Notes: generated from the sequence alone by a model not told the origin. 7,079 nt of DNA from Opitutaceae bacterium (GCA_005786775.1 SYDD01000260.1:1-7079); one strand, 5' to 3'; positions 1 to 6,652 are shown, counted from the first letter of the stretch. Made by a program: numbers and translations.

Positions 1-138
1 CGGGGTGAGCTCGGCGACGAGGTCGACGAGGTGGTGGGCGACTCGCGTGAGGCGGGCGCGGGTTTCACCGGGTCGGCGGGGCCGGGCACCGGGGACGCGC
101 GGCACGCGCGCCTTGGGTTGGCTGACGTTCAGGTTCAT
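1..138 (-). CDS. N-terminal fragment of an unrecognised protein, running off the left edge
   Basis: The minus strand has an ATG at 138-136 followed by 46 codons with no stop up to the window edge. The peptide begins MNLNVSQPKARVPRVPGARP. It is basic and rich in proline and arginine, then shifts near residue 25 to a more helical, amphipathic stretch (ETRARLTRVAHHLVDLVAEL). Nearly all third positions are G or C, as in the clear genes of this window, which supports real coding. An AGGA core (within GAAAGGA) lies eight bases before the ATG, a plausible Shine-Dalgarno site. A basic unstructured head followed by helices could be a small regulator or a DNA- or RNA-associated protein, but I recognise no family and assign no function. 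Most of the gene lies outside the window. Confidence 0.6.
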   Translation of the reverse strand, partial: MNLNVSQPKARVPRVPGARPRRPGETRARLTRVAHHLVDLVAELTP

Positions 139-213
139 CTGCGTTTTCCTTTCGTTGGTTGGTTTCCCCCGAACCGGGGCGGCGGAGAGGCCGTCCTTCG
201 CGGGGGTGAGGCG

Positions 214-243
214 AGATTACCAGCCGCCGCGGATTCCAACCAA
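214..243 (-). promoter_or_regulatory. candidate sigma-70-type promoter for the left-edge gene
   Basis: Reading the minus strand, TTGGTT (243-238) is followed after 18 bases by TAATCT (219-214). TGG immediately precedes the second box, giving an extended -10-like TGn. Each hexamer matches the consensus at only about half its positions. The site is one of the few A/T-containing stretches in this GC-rich spacer and would give a leader of roughly 70 bases before the ATG at 138. Weak evidence from spacing and composition only. Confidence 0.25.
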
Positions 244-252
244 TCGACGTTC

Positions 253-268
253 CCGATGCGGGCATCGG
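253..268. other. short perfect hairpin CCGATG-cggg-CATCGG
   Basis: Six-base perfect inverted repeat (253-258 and 263-268) around a four-base loop, with a further CCGATG copy at 274-279. It sits ten bases upstream of the candidate -35 box of the left-edge gene, where an operator could lie. There is no T-run on either side, so it does not resemble an intrinsic terminator. A six-base stem is not rare in GC-rich DNA. Confidence 0.25.
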
Positions 269-309
269 CGGAGCCGATGATGGGCAGGTGGCCGCAGGAA
301 TCGGTCTGA

Positions 310-334
310 TGTAGCTGGGGCGCGTCGCCCCGGC
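310..334 (+). repeat. REP-like hairpin element, copy 1 (GTAG-headed)
   Basis: A GTAG tetranucleotide (311-314) is followed directly by an 8-bp stem (CTGGGGCG 315-322, CGCCCCGG 326-333, one T-G wobble) with a CGT loop. These 25 bases are identical to 6722-6746 on the other side of the glycan genes. A second block, 376-395, is also identical to 6759-6778, so the two sites share more than the hairpin. A 5' GTAG beside a GC-rich imperfect palindrome is the hallmark of bacterial REP sequences, which are mobilised by RAYT (TnpA-REP, Y1) transposases. No RAYT gene is in the window. Confidence 0.7.
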
Positions 335-421
335 TTCGCCAAGGCTTCCGCGGGCAGGCCCGGTCATGCGTCCCGAAACACCGGCCCGCGGAGCCACACC
401 GCGGCTATCCGCGGAGGGGTT

Positions 422-686
422 GAGCCACAAAAGACGCAAGAGGATCCATCCGCGATCCAAGCCGTGCGTGGCGTCTATAGACGCCGCGGGGCTGGGGTGC
501 GGCAGCCACTCGGGCGGGGGCTCGAGCCAAGGTGTTTCCGAGCGCGCAGCCGTGCGGAACCGAAGGTCTCGGCGCAGGGGTTTGAAGCCCTCCGTTCCGA
601 GCGCTCGCCCTGAAATCTACACGGCGTCTATGGACGCCACCGCCAGCGTCGTCCGCGCCCAGCGCCCCTTGCGCCTTTTGTGGCTC
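422..686. repeat. spaced inverted repeat with 64-base arms, MITE-like
   Basis: The left arm (422-485) and right arm (686-623, read on the minus strand) match in a block-like way. An outer block GAGCCACAAAAGRCGCAAG agrees at 18 of 19 positions, then come exactly 27 poorly conserved bases in both arms, then an inner block GTGGCGTCYATAGACGCC that agrees at 17 of 18. The inner block is itself palindromic (471-484 is perfect). The arms enclose 137 bases (486-622) with no gene. Matching blocks at identical spacing in opposite orientation argue for two inverted copies of one dispersed repeat, or for a non-autonomous element with long terminal inverted repeats. I see no target-site duplication at the outer ends, so mobility is not shown. 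Confidence 0.65.
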
Positions 687-765
687 TCCTCTGGGGGTCT
701 GCCCCGACAGGCAGCGCCCGCGCCCGCGCTTGCCTTGTCTCGCCTCGTGCGCTCGGAATCCGTCG

Positions 766-1746
766 ATGCCCGTCGTCGCTGACTATAGCCTGATCGTGCC
801 CGCGCACCGGGGCGGACCGATGCTGGAGGCGTGCCTCGACCACATCGCGCGTCTAGATCCCGCGCCCGGGGAGGTGATTGTCGCGGTGGATGGCGCCGAT
901 CCGGCGGTGCTGGCCGCCGCCGCGCGGCGAAGCTTCACGGCCCTTGCCTGCCCCGCTGCGCCCGGCGTCGCGGCGACCCGCAATGCCGGCGTGCGCGCTT
1001 CCCGCGGGGCGGTGCTGGTCTTCGCGGATTCGGACACGTTGCTGCCGGCCGACCATCTGGCCCGGCTCACCGCCCTCTGGGCACCGCACCCGGAAGCAGC
1101 GGCGATCATCGGTTCCTACGATGCCGCCCCGGCGGCACCGGGCCTCGTTTCCCGCTACCGCAACCTCCTCCACCACTACACCCACCAGCGCGGGGCGACG
1201 GAGGCGCAGACCTTCTGGGCCGGTTGCGGCGCGGTGCGACGCGACGCGTTCGAAGCCATCGGCGGCTTCGATGAGGCCTATCGCATCCCCTCGGTGGAGG
1301 ACATCGAGCTCGGCTACCGGTTGCGCCGGGCCGGACACCGCATCCGGCTGGAGGCGACCTGGCAGGTGAAGCACCTGAAACGCTGGCAGCTGCGCGACCT
1401 GATCGTGACCGACATCGGCCGGCGGGCGATCCCGTGGAAGCGCCTGCTGCGCCGGGAGGGGCGGTTGGACAACGATCTGAACATCGACCACGCGTCCCGC
1501 GTGAACGCCGCGCTCGTCTGCGGGGGCGGCGCCCTGCTGGCGCTGGGCAGCCTGTGGCGGCCGGGCGTGCCCGCGGGGGCCTTGCTGCTGGGGGCAGCGG
1601 TGACCCGGAACCTTCCTTTTTATCGCTTTCTGGGGCGCACCGGCGGGTGGGCACTGGCGGTGGGGTCCGTGCCGCTGCACTGGCTGTACTTTGCCGGTGC
1701 CACGGTGGGGTTTCTACTGGGCCGGCTCCGTAGCGACCCGCGTTGA
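766..1746 (+). CDS. membrane-anchored family 2 glycosyltransferase
   Basis: Predicted protein of 326 residues with a GT-A fold domain that transfers a sugar from a nucleotide-sugar donor, facing the cytoplasm. The start of the fold is YSLIVPAHRGG (residues 7-17), the nucleotide-contacting Asp is in VAVDGA (about 39-44), GVAATRNAG is at 67-75, the metal-binding DSD (DxD type) at 88-90 and the acceptor-side ED motif in VEDIELGYRLRRAG (177-190). Two hydrophobic segments near residues 247-263 and 294-319 probably anchor it to the inner membrane, which suits a lipid-linked acceptor. ATG at 766 is preferred over an upstream in-frame ATG at 730, because the extra twelve residues are unlike the family N-terminus. 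No Shine-Dalgarno site is visible. It heads a three-gene run; the flavoprotein follows after 60 bases. The family is confident; donor and acceptor are unknown. Confidence 0.93.
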   Translation: MPVVADYSLIVPAHRGGPMLEACLDHIARLDPAPGEVIVAVDGADPAVLAAAARRSFTALACPAAPGVAATRNAGVRASRGAVLVFADSDTLLPADHLARLTALWAPHPEAAAIIGSYDAAPAAPGLVSRYRNLLHHYTHQRGATEAQTFWAGCGAVRRDAFEAIGGFDEAYRIPSVEDIELGYRLRRAGHRIRLEATWQVKHLKRWQLRDLIVTDIGRRAIPWKRLLRREGRLDNDLNIDHASRVNAALVCGGGALLALGSLWRPGVPAGALLLGAAVTRNLPFYRFLGRTGGWALAVGSVPLHWLYFAGATVGFLLGRLRSDPR

Positions 1747-1760
1747 GCTCCGCCCCGGGA

Positions 1761-1794
1761 TGGCCCCGAATGGGAGGCCAATAATTCGGTCCCA
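1761..1794 (+). other. possible hairpin between glycosyltransferase and flavoprotein genes
   Basis: TGG (1761-1763) and CCGAAT (1766-1771) can pair with ATTCGG (1784-1789) and CCA (1792-1794), with a 2x2 mismatch between the two helices and a 12-base loop. It ends twelve bases before the ATG of the flavoprotein gene. There is no U-run, so a terminator is unlikely. It could be an mRNA processing or stability element, or chance. Confidence 0.2.
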
Positions 1795-1806
1795 CTCGTC
1801 CCGCCG

Positions 1807-3285
1807 ATGAAGCTTCCTGTCCACACGCCGTGCGCCGTCGTCGGTGCCGGACCCGCGGGCCTGACCGCGGCCTTCGAACTGGTCCGCCACGGGAGCGCCC
1901 CGCTCGTGCTGGAAGCGTCGCCGTACCTCGGGGGCATCTCGCGCACCCACGTCTGGAACGGCAACCGGCTGGATATCGGGGGCCACCGCTTCTTTACCCA
2001 GAGCGAGGACGTGCAGCAGCTCTGGTTGGAAATGATGGATGAGCCGATGCTGAAGGTGCCCCGCGCCTCCCGCATCTTTTACAACGGCAAGTTCTTCCAG
2101 TACCCGCTGCAGATCCGCAACACCCTCGCCAACCTGGGGCTGCTGGAGAGCTTCCTGATGGTGTGCAGCTATGTGCGGGCGCAGGTGCAGCCGGAGCGGC
2201 CGGAGGAGTCCTTCGCTCAGTGGGTGCGCAACCGCTTCGGGGACCGCCTGTACCGGACCTTTTTTAAGACCTACACCGAGAAAGTGTGGGGCATCCCCTG
2301 CACGGAGATCCGCGCCGACTGGGCCGCCCAGCGGATCCACGGGCTGAGTTTCTTCTCCGCGGTGATGAACGCCCTGCGCAACAGCGGGAAGGTGAAGTCC
2401 CTGATCAAGACCTTCGATTATCCTCGCCTCGGGCCCGGGATGCTCTGGGAAGCCGCGGCGCGCAAGGTCGGCGAGCGCGGGGGCCAGGTCGTCACCAGCA
2501 CCCGGGTGACCAAGCTCCGCCATGCCGGCGGGCGGGTCAGCGCGATCGAGGTGGCGGACGCGGGCGGGACCCACACCGTGACCGTGGACGGGGTGATTTC
2601 CACGATGCCGCTGTCGGTGCTGGCGCGGCAGCTGGACCCGTTGCCCCCGGCGGCGGTGCTGGCGGCCGCGGATGGGCTGCGCTACCGGGACTTCCTGATC
2701 GTGGCGCTCACCTGCCGGCAGGCGGACGTCTTCCCCGACAACTGGATCTACATTCATTCCCCGGAGGTCCGCGTGGGGCGGATCCAAAACTTCCGCAACT
2801 GGTCGCCGGAGCTGGTCGCGCCGGGCAACGGGACCACCTTGGGCATGGAGTACTTCTGCTCGCGCGGGGACGACCTGTGGGCCCGGGCGGACGCCGACCT
2901 CATCGCGTTGGCCAAGCGGGAAATCGTGGCGCTGGGGCTGTTGCGCGCGGAGGATCTGGGGGACGGCCACGTGGTGCGGGAACTGAACGCCTATCCCGTC
3001 TACGATGCGGCGTACCGCGGGCACGTGGACACCCTGCGGGCCTATTTCACCGGGAGCTTCCGCAACCTGCACACGGCGGGCCGCAATGGGATGCACCGGT
3101 ACAACAACCAGGATCACTCGATGCTCGCCGGACTCCACTCGGCGCGGGCCCTGCTTGGCCAGCCCGGGATCGATCCCTGGGAAGTGAACACCGAAAGGTC
3201 CTACCACGAGCAGCAGGTGCTGCAGCCCGGACGCCAGCGGCGGGCCCGGGATATCCTTTCCTCGGAAAAGCCGCCCACCGCCTGA
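1807..3285 (+). CDS. FAD-dependent oxidoreductase, UDP-galactopyranose mutase / protoporphyrinogen oxidase-like
   Basis: Predicted cytoplasmic flavoprotein of 492 residues. The N-terminal Rossmann signature is AVVGAGPAGLTAA (10-22, GxGxxG at 13-18), with Glu36 placed to bind the FAD ribose. GGISRT (42-47) and DIGGHRFF (56-63) follow, as in the amine-oxidase/Glf/HemG superfamily. WGIPCTEIRADWAAQRI (161-177), GRIQNFRNW (324-332) and the C-terminal FAD-contacting block GRNGMHRYNNQDHSM (425-439) mark the bacterial subfamily usually annotated as an NAD(P)/FAD-dependent oxidoreductase. It is longer than typical bacterial UDP-galactopyranose mutases (about 370-400 residues), so formation of galactofuranose is possible but not established. 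The position between glycosyltransferase genes favours a sugar-related or lipid-carrier-related substrate. ATG at 1807 lies 31 bases before the FAD fold and has no Shine-Dalgarno site. The cofactor is confident; the reaction is not. Confidence 0.92.
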   Translation: MKLPVHTPCAVVGAGPAGLTAAFELVRHGSAPLVLEASPYLGGISRTHVWNGNRLDIGGHRFFTQSEDVQQLWLEMMDEPMLKVPRASRIFYNGKFFQYPLQIRNTLANLGLLESFLMVCSYVRAQVQPERPEESFAQWVRNRFGDRLYRTFFKTYTEKVWGIPCTEIRADWAAQRIHGLSFFSAVMNALRNSGKVKSLIKTFDYPRLGPGMLWEAAARKVGERGGQVVTSTRVTKLRHAGGRVSAIEVADAGGTHTVTVDGVISTMPLSVLARQLDPLPPAAVLAAADGLRYRDFLIVALTCRQADVFPDNWIYIHSPEVRVGRIQNFRNWSPELVAPGNGTTLGMEYFCSRGDDLWARADADLIALAKREIVALGLLRAEDLGDGHVVRELNAYPVYDAAYRGHVDTLRAYFTGSFRNLHTAGRNGMHRYNNQDHSMLAGLHSARALLGQPGIDPWEVNTERSYHEQQVLQPGRQRRARDILSSEKPPTA

Positions 3286-3368
3286 GCGGGGCCGCGGCCG
3301 GTCCGCGCCAGCGTTGCTTGCGGTCCACCGCGTCCGCACCTTTCCTCCGCTCCGCCCCTGTACCCCGC

Positions 3369-4871
3369 GTGAAACGCGATCCTCTCCCCGCGCTCGTCGC
3401 CTGCGTGTTCCTCCTGCTCGGAGGGATGGTGATGTTCCACCACGAGCTGTGGCGGGATGAGGTGCAGGCGTGGTTGCTGGCGCGGGACAGCGCCTCCGTG
3501 CCGGAGTTGCTGGCCAACATGAAATATGAGGGCCATCCGGCCCTCTGGCATCTGCTGCTGCTGCCGCTGACGCGGATTTTCGCCACGCCCGTGGCGATGC
3601 AGGTCCTGCACCTGCTGCTCGCCACCGCGACGGTCTATCTGTTCGTCCGCTGGGCGCCCTTCAGCCGGCTGCAGAAGGTCCTGTTCTGCTTCGGCTATTT
3701 CCCGTTTTACGAGTACGCGGTCATATCCCGGAACTACGGACTCTGCCTGCTGCTGCTGACGGTATTCGGCTGCCTGTACCCGCACCGGAGGACGCATTTT
3801 CCGCTCGTGGCGGTCAGCTTGGCGCTACTCTGCCACGCGCATGTGCTGGGCATCATTTTGGCGGGGGCCCTGCTCGGCGCCCTGGTGGCCGAAAGGTTCT
3901 GGCCCGGCACCCGAGGTTCAAACCCTCCGGTGGCGAGACTGCCCTTCTCCGCCGGCTGCGCGCTGGTGACGCTCGGCGCCGTCACCGCCCTGCTGCAGGC
4001 CATGCCGCCGGCGGACGCGGCGGGGCCGGAGATCGCCGGGGCAAATCCGACGCTTTATGAGGAGGTGCGGCAGACGGCGCGCGCCTTGGTCGGCGGCTAC
4101 CTGCCGCTGGCGCGAAACTGGAATAATCCGTGGCTGATCGGGGATCGTCCCGCGGCGGTGAAGCTCTTGTTCTACGCCGGCGTACCGCTCTACCTGCTTT
4201 GGGCCGCGGCCGCCCTCCGGCGGCACCGGCCGGCCCTGGTGTTCCTGACGCTCGGCACCGGGACGCTGCTGGCCTTCTTCCATTTCAAGTTCAGCGGCTC
4301 CGCGCGGCACCATGGGCTGCTCTACCTCTGCCTGGTGTTCGCCGTCTGGCTGCAGCGGGCCGATTCCCTCGCCGCGGGCAAGGTGCGTCCGGCCCCGGAG
4401 GCCAGCCGCTGGGGCGGGATCCTGGGCGCCAGCCTGACCCTGCTGTTCGCTTTGCACACGCTCGCGGCCGCTACGCTCTCCGTCACGGAGTGGCGCCGAC
4501 CGTTCTCCCGCGCGGCCGCGGTCACGGAGCATCTCCAGCGTCACGGGCACGGCGACAGCCTGCTGGTCGGGCACCGGGACTTCATCGCGTCGGCCCTGCT
4601 GGGCTCTTCGGTCCAGCGGCAAATCTACTATCCGCAGTCGCGGCGCTGGGGCTCCTATGTCATCTGGAATCGCGCCCGGAGCGCGGAGGTGACTGAGGTG
4701 GAGTTGGTGGCGGCGGCCCGCGAACTGCCCCGGAAGGAAGGCCAGCGGGTGGTGCTGGTATTGGATCGGCCGCTGGAGGCTGAAGCGGGACTTCCGGCGG
4801 GCGTCACCTTCCTCGCGGCCTTCACGGGCGCGATCACGGACGAGAATTTACACCTGTATCAGGTCGACTAG
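3369..4871 (+). CDS. polytopic GT-C-type glycosyltransferase (family 39-like) membrane protein
   Basis: Predicted inner-membrane protein of 500 residues starting at a GTG. The first membrane segment (about 7-24) leads into an outward loop with HELWRDEVQAW (25-35). Its Glu26 and Asp30-Glu31 resemble the catalytic acidic loop of GT-C enzymes, which use polyprenyl-phosphate sugars outside the cytoplasm. YEGHPALWH (53-61) and ISRNYGLCLLLL (about 119-130) are further conserved-looking blocks. Many hydrophobic helices continue to about residue 375, then a C-terminal region of about 125 residues is mostly soluble. The frame is open far upstream (from 2286) through the flavoprotein gene, but that part is a shadow. 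GTG 3369 places the first helix normally; TTG 3318 and ATG 3426 are alternatives, and none has a Shine-Dalgarno site. The gene follows the flavoprotein by 83 bases and probably shares its transcript. Sugar and acceptor are unknown. Confidence 0.85.
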   Translation: MKRDPLPALVACVFLLLGGMVMFHHELWRDEVQAWLLARDSASVPELLANMKYEGHPALWHLLLLPLTRIFATPVAMQVLHLLLATATVYLFVRWAPFSRLQKVLFCFGYFPFYEYAVISRNYGLCLLLLTVFGCLYPHRRTHFPLVAVSLALLCHAHVLGIILAGALLGALVAERFWPGTRGSNPPVARLPFSAGCALVTLGAVTALLQAMPPADAAGPEIAGANPTLYEEVRQTARALVGGYLPLARNWNNPWLIGDRPAAVKLLFYAGVPLYLLWAAAALRRHRPALVFLTLGTGTLLAFFHFKFSGSARHHGLLYLCLVFAVWLQRADSLAAGKVRPAPEASRWGGILGASLTLLFALHTLAAATLSVTEWRRPFSRAAAVTEHLQRHGHGDSLLVGHRDFIASALLGSSVQRQIYYPQSRRWGSYVIWNRARSAEVTEVELVAAARELPRKEGQRVVLVLDRPLEAEAGLPAGVTFLAAFTGAITDENLHLYQVD

Positions 4872-4902
4872 GCGGCAGCGCCACGGCCGGCCTCCACCCG
4901 GT

Positions 4903-6381
4903 TCAGGCCTGCCCGGGCTGATCCTCCGGCGGGGCATCAGGCCGGCCCCGGCGGACCAGGTCCACAAAGCGGAGAATCTGGGCCCAGAACTCCGGCTGCC
5001 AGCGGCGGACCGCCAGAGCCCCGAGCGCGGCGGCACCCGTCCCGGCAAGCAACAGCACCCAGCCGCCCCAGCGGGGGCCGAGCAACGCGCAGCCCCCCGC
5101 GACCACGACGACCCCGAGGGCCCAAAGGGTGGCGGAGTAACGCGCCCGGCCGTTACCCAGCCCGCGGCGATTTAGGCGTGCCTCGCTCACCGCCGCGGCA
5201 ATCAGTTCACCGGCAATCGCGGCGACCCCGAGCCATTCGATCCGCCAGCCGAGCATCACCACCGGCAGGGCGAGCATCAGGCAGAGCAGGCGCACCGCCT
5301 CCCCGATCATCACCTCCGCCGTGACCCCCGCGGCGAGCGCCACCGCCTCGGCATGCAGCCGGAGCAGTTGGACGGCCTGCGCCGCGCCGAGGGCGGCGAC
5401 CAGCAGCGTGAGATCCCCGAAACCCGGGCCCACCACAAGGCCCAGCAGCCCCCCGGCGACCGAGGCGGCGAAGGCCGCGAAGGCGAGCGCCGCGAGGCCG
5501 CAACAGATCAGTGTGATGCGGCGGCGGCGCAGCACCTCAGCGGCCTCCACTTCCGCGATCATCCAGGGCAGGAAAGCATTGCGCATCAACTGCCGTGAGA
5601 CCTGCAGGGGGAGAAAAGCGGCCGTGGCCGCCACGGCATAGCGGCCCAGCTCCGCCTTGTCATAGCTGGCGCCGAACCAGCCCGGGGCCATCCCCAGCAG
5701 CAGCCGATCGCCCTGCCGGGATACCACGACCGCCAGAGCCGAGAGGAAGAGCGGCCAGCCGAAGGCAAGGCTGGCCCGCGCCACTCCGGCATCGAAGCCC
5801 AGGCGCCACGGCACCGCCGCATACAGGTGGGAGACCGCGACCTGGACGAGAGTCTGGCCGACCATGAACGCGACCGCCGCCCACCAGTTTCCGGTCCACC
5901 AGGCAATGGCGACCCCCAGCAGGAAGCCGATGCCCTGCGACCAAAGCTGCTGGGCGGCGGCCGCCCGCGCCCGCGCCAAGCGGGGCTGAAGGTAGACGCC
6001 ATGGCTGATGAATCCCCGGAGGACCGGCACCAGCGCCAGGGTAAGAAACCCGGCGAGCGCCTCCGTCGTCTCCATGCTGCGGGCGAACGGGAGTGCCGCC
6101 GCCAAGAGCAGGAGGGCGCCCACGAGCCCGCGAACCACCGCGATGGCATGGGTGGTGCGAAGCACCCCCGATGGGGGCATCGGCCCCCGCTGGGCCACGA
6201 ACGCGTCGACCCCGAGTGGGCCAAACGCATCCACCACCGCCAGCAGAACAAAGAACGCGGCGACAGTGCCCATGTTCTCGGGACCGATCAGCCGGGCGAC
6301 GACGATCCCCCGCAACCCGAAGGCCAACTGGGCGAAGGCCCCGCCCAGGGCGACGATCCGGGCGTTGCGCCGGACGCTCAT
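4903..6381 (-). CDS. Wzx-like oligosaccharide flippase (MOP superfamily)
   Basis: Predicted inner-membrane protein of 492 residues, the usual size for polysaccharide exporters of the MATE/MOP superfamily that move undecaprenyl-linked saccharides to the periplasmic face. The start MSVRRNARIVALGGAFAQLA followed by VVARLIGPENMGTVAAF (27-43) is the typical first-helix and loop pattern of the family. About twelve to fourteen hydrophobic helices follow, with charged loops such as SRQGDRLLLG and RLNRRGLGNGRAR, and a short polar C-terminal tail (about 460-492). It is transcribed against the three glycosyltransferase-side genes and ends 31 bases from the GT-C stop, so it must have its own promoter in the right spacer. 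ATG 6381 is preferred on homology grounds, but it has no Shine-Dalgarno site. An in-frame TTG at 6429 has one, which would add 16 residues. Family confident, cargo unknown. Confidence 0.9.
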   Translation of the reverse strand: MSVRRNARIVALGGAFAQLAFGLRGIVVARLIGPENMGTVAAFFVLLAVVDAFGPLGVDAFVAQRGPMPPSGVLRTTHAIAVVRGLVGALLLLAAALPFARSMETTEALAGFLTLALVPVLRGFISHGVYLQPRLARARAAAAQQLWSQGIGFLLGVAIAWWTGNWWAAVAFMVGQTLVQVAVSHLYAAVPWRLGFDAGVARASLAFGWPLFLSALAVVVSRQGDRLLLGMAPGWFGASYDKAELGRYAVAATAAFLPLQVSRQLMRNAFLPWMIAEVEAAEVLRRRRITLICCGLAALAFAAFAASVAGGLLGLVVGPGFGDLTLLVAALGAAQAVQLLRLHAEAVALAAGVTAEVMIGEAVRLLCLMLALPVVMLGWRIEWLGVAAIAGELIAAAVSEARLNRRGLGNGRARYSATLWALGVVVVAGGCALLGPRWGGWVLLLAGTGAAALGALAVRRWQPEFWAQILRFVDLVRRGRPDAPPEDQPGQA

Positions 6382-6434
6382 CGCGGACCAAGGCGAAGGT
6401 TGGGTTCGAGTTTGACCATGCCCGAGCAAAGGTG

Positions 6435-6440
6435 CCTCCC
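6435..6440 (-). promoter_or_regulatory. GGGAGG Shine-Dalgarno-like site upstream of the flippase gene
   Basis: On the minus strand GGGAGG (6440-6435) lies five bases before an in-frame TTG (6429-6427) of the flippase frame. That would make a start 16 codons upstream of the ATG at 6381. The ATG itself has no such site. The three plus-strand genes here also lack Shine-Dalgarno sites, so absence at 6381 is not decisive, and GGGAGG can occur by chance in GC-rich DNA. Confidence 0.3.
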
Positions 6441-6542
6441 GCCCAGGTTGTCGATGGATTCCTCCGGGCCGATGGCGCGGCCGCGTTGCGCCAAGGCCGG
6501 AGCTCTGGAAGCTAGCGCGATCGTCTCAACTTCCGCCGGACT

Positions 6543-6568
6543 GGTGTAGCCGGGCAATCCTTGCCCGG
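6543..6568 (+). repeat. REP-like hairpin element, copy 2 (GTAG-headed, plus)
   Basis: GGTGTAG foot, with GTAG at 6546-6549, then a perfect 8-bp stem CCGGGCAA (6550-6557) and TTGCCCGG (6561-6568) with a TCC loop. Compared with the other copies, three stem positions differ on both sides so that pairing is kept. First member of the first inverted pair. Confidence 0.7.
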
Positions 6569-6652
6569 TCGGCGCGACGGAGATGCCTGCCCGCGGGGTG
6601 CCGTCAAAGGGAAGCCGGGAAGGCTACGGCTCCTGGGTTTCGGACCCTTCGT

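Larger units (their letters stand above)
139..765. other. gene-free left spacer, repeat-rich
   Basis: No reading frame here has both a credible start and coding character. The open frames are short, change composition abruptly and run through hairpin repeats. The spacer holds a weak minus-strand promoter (214-243), a short hairpin (253-268), one REP-like element (310-334), a 20-base block shared with the right spacer (376-395) and a spaced inverted repeat (422-686). A 10-base direct repeat TTCCGAGCGC occurs at 536-545 and 595-604 inside that element. No recognisable promoter for the rightward gene at 766 was found. Confidence 0.6.

Noticed and set aside
65..460. 131-residue minus-strand open frame
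   Set aside because: It crosses the REP copy and the leader of the left-edge gene. Its ATRPSY stretch is the translated REP and recurs in frames over the right spacer.
486..622. tRNA or known structured RNA inside the inverted repeat
   Set aside because: No cloverleaf arms, anticodon stem or CCA-like end were found; only a short direct repeat TTCCGAGCGC and small inverted matches.
730..765. upstream ATG start for the family 2 glycosyltransferase
   Set aside because: The added residues (MPCLASCARNPS) are unlike the family, and the conserved fold begins directly after ATG 766.
366..782. 138-residue plus-strand open frame
   Set aside because: It lies across the spaced inverted repeat and overlaps the glycosyltransferase start in another frame. 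No ribosome site and no coding-like pattern.
1714..3339. 541-residue minus-strand open frame antisense to the flavoprotein
   Set aside because: Typical antisense shadow in a high-GC gene: composition rich in histidine, arginine, proline and glutamine, no recognisable motif and opposite to a certain gene.
2286..3368. 361-codon upstream extension of the GT-C reading frame
   Set aside because: It runs in another frame through the flavoprotein gene, whose conserved motifs are in the other frame. The extension is arginine/glycine/proline-rich and shows no family features.
4872..4911. bidirectional terminator between the convergent genes
   Set aside because: Only short palindromes (GGCCGGCC, CAGGCCTG) are present, with no stem of useful length and no T-run on either strand.
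6589..6604. second sigma-54-like site on the minus strand upstream of the flippase
   Set aside because: GG-N10-GC spacing is met, but flanking consensus bases mostly differ, and the pattern is frequent by chance in GC-rich DNA.
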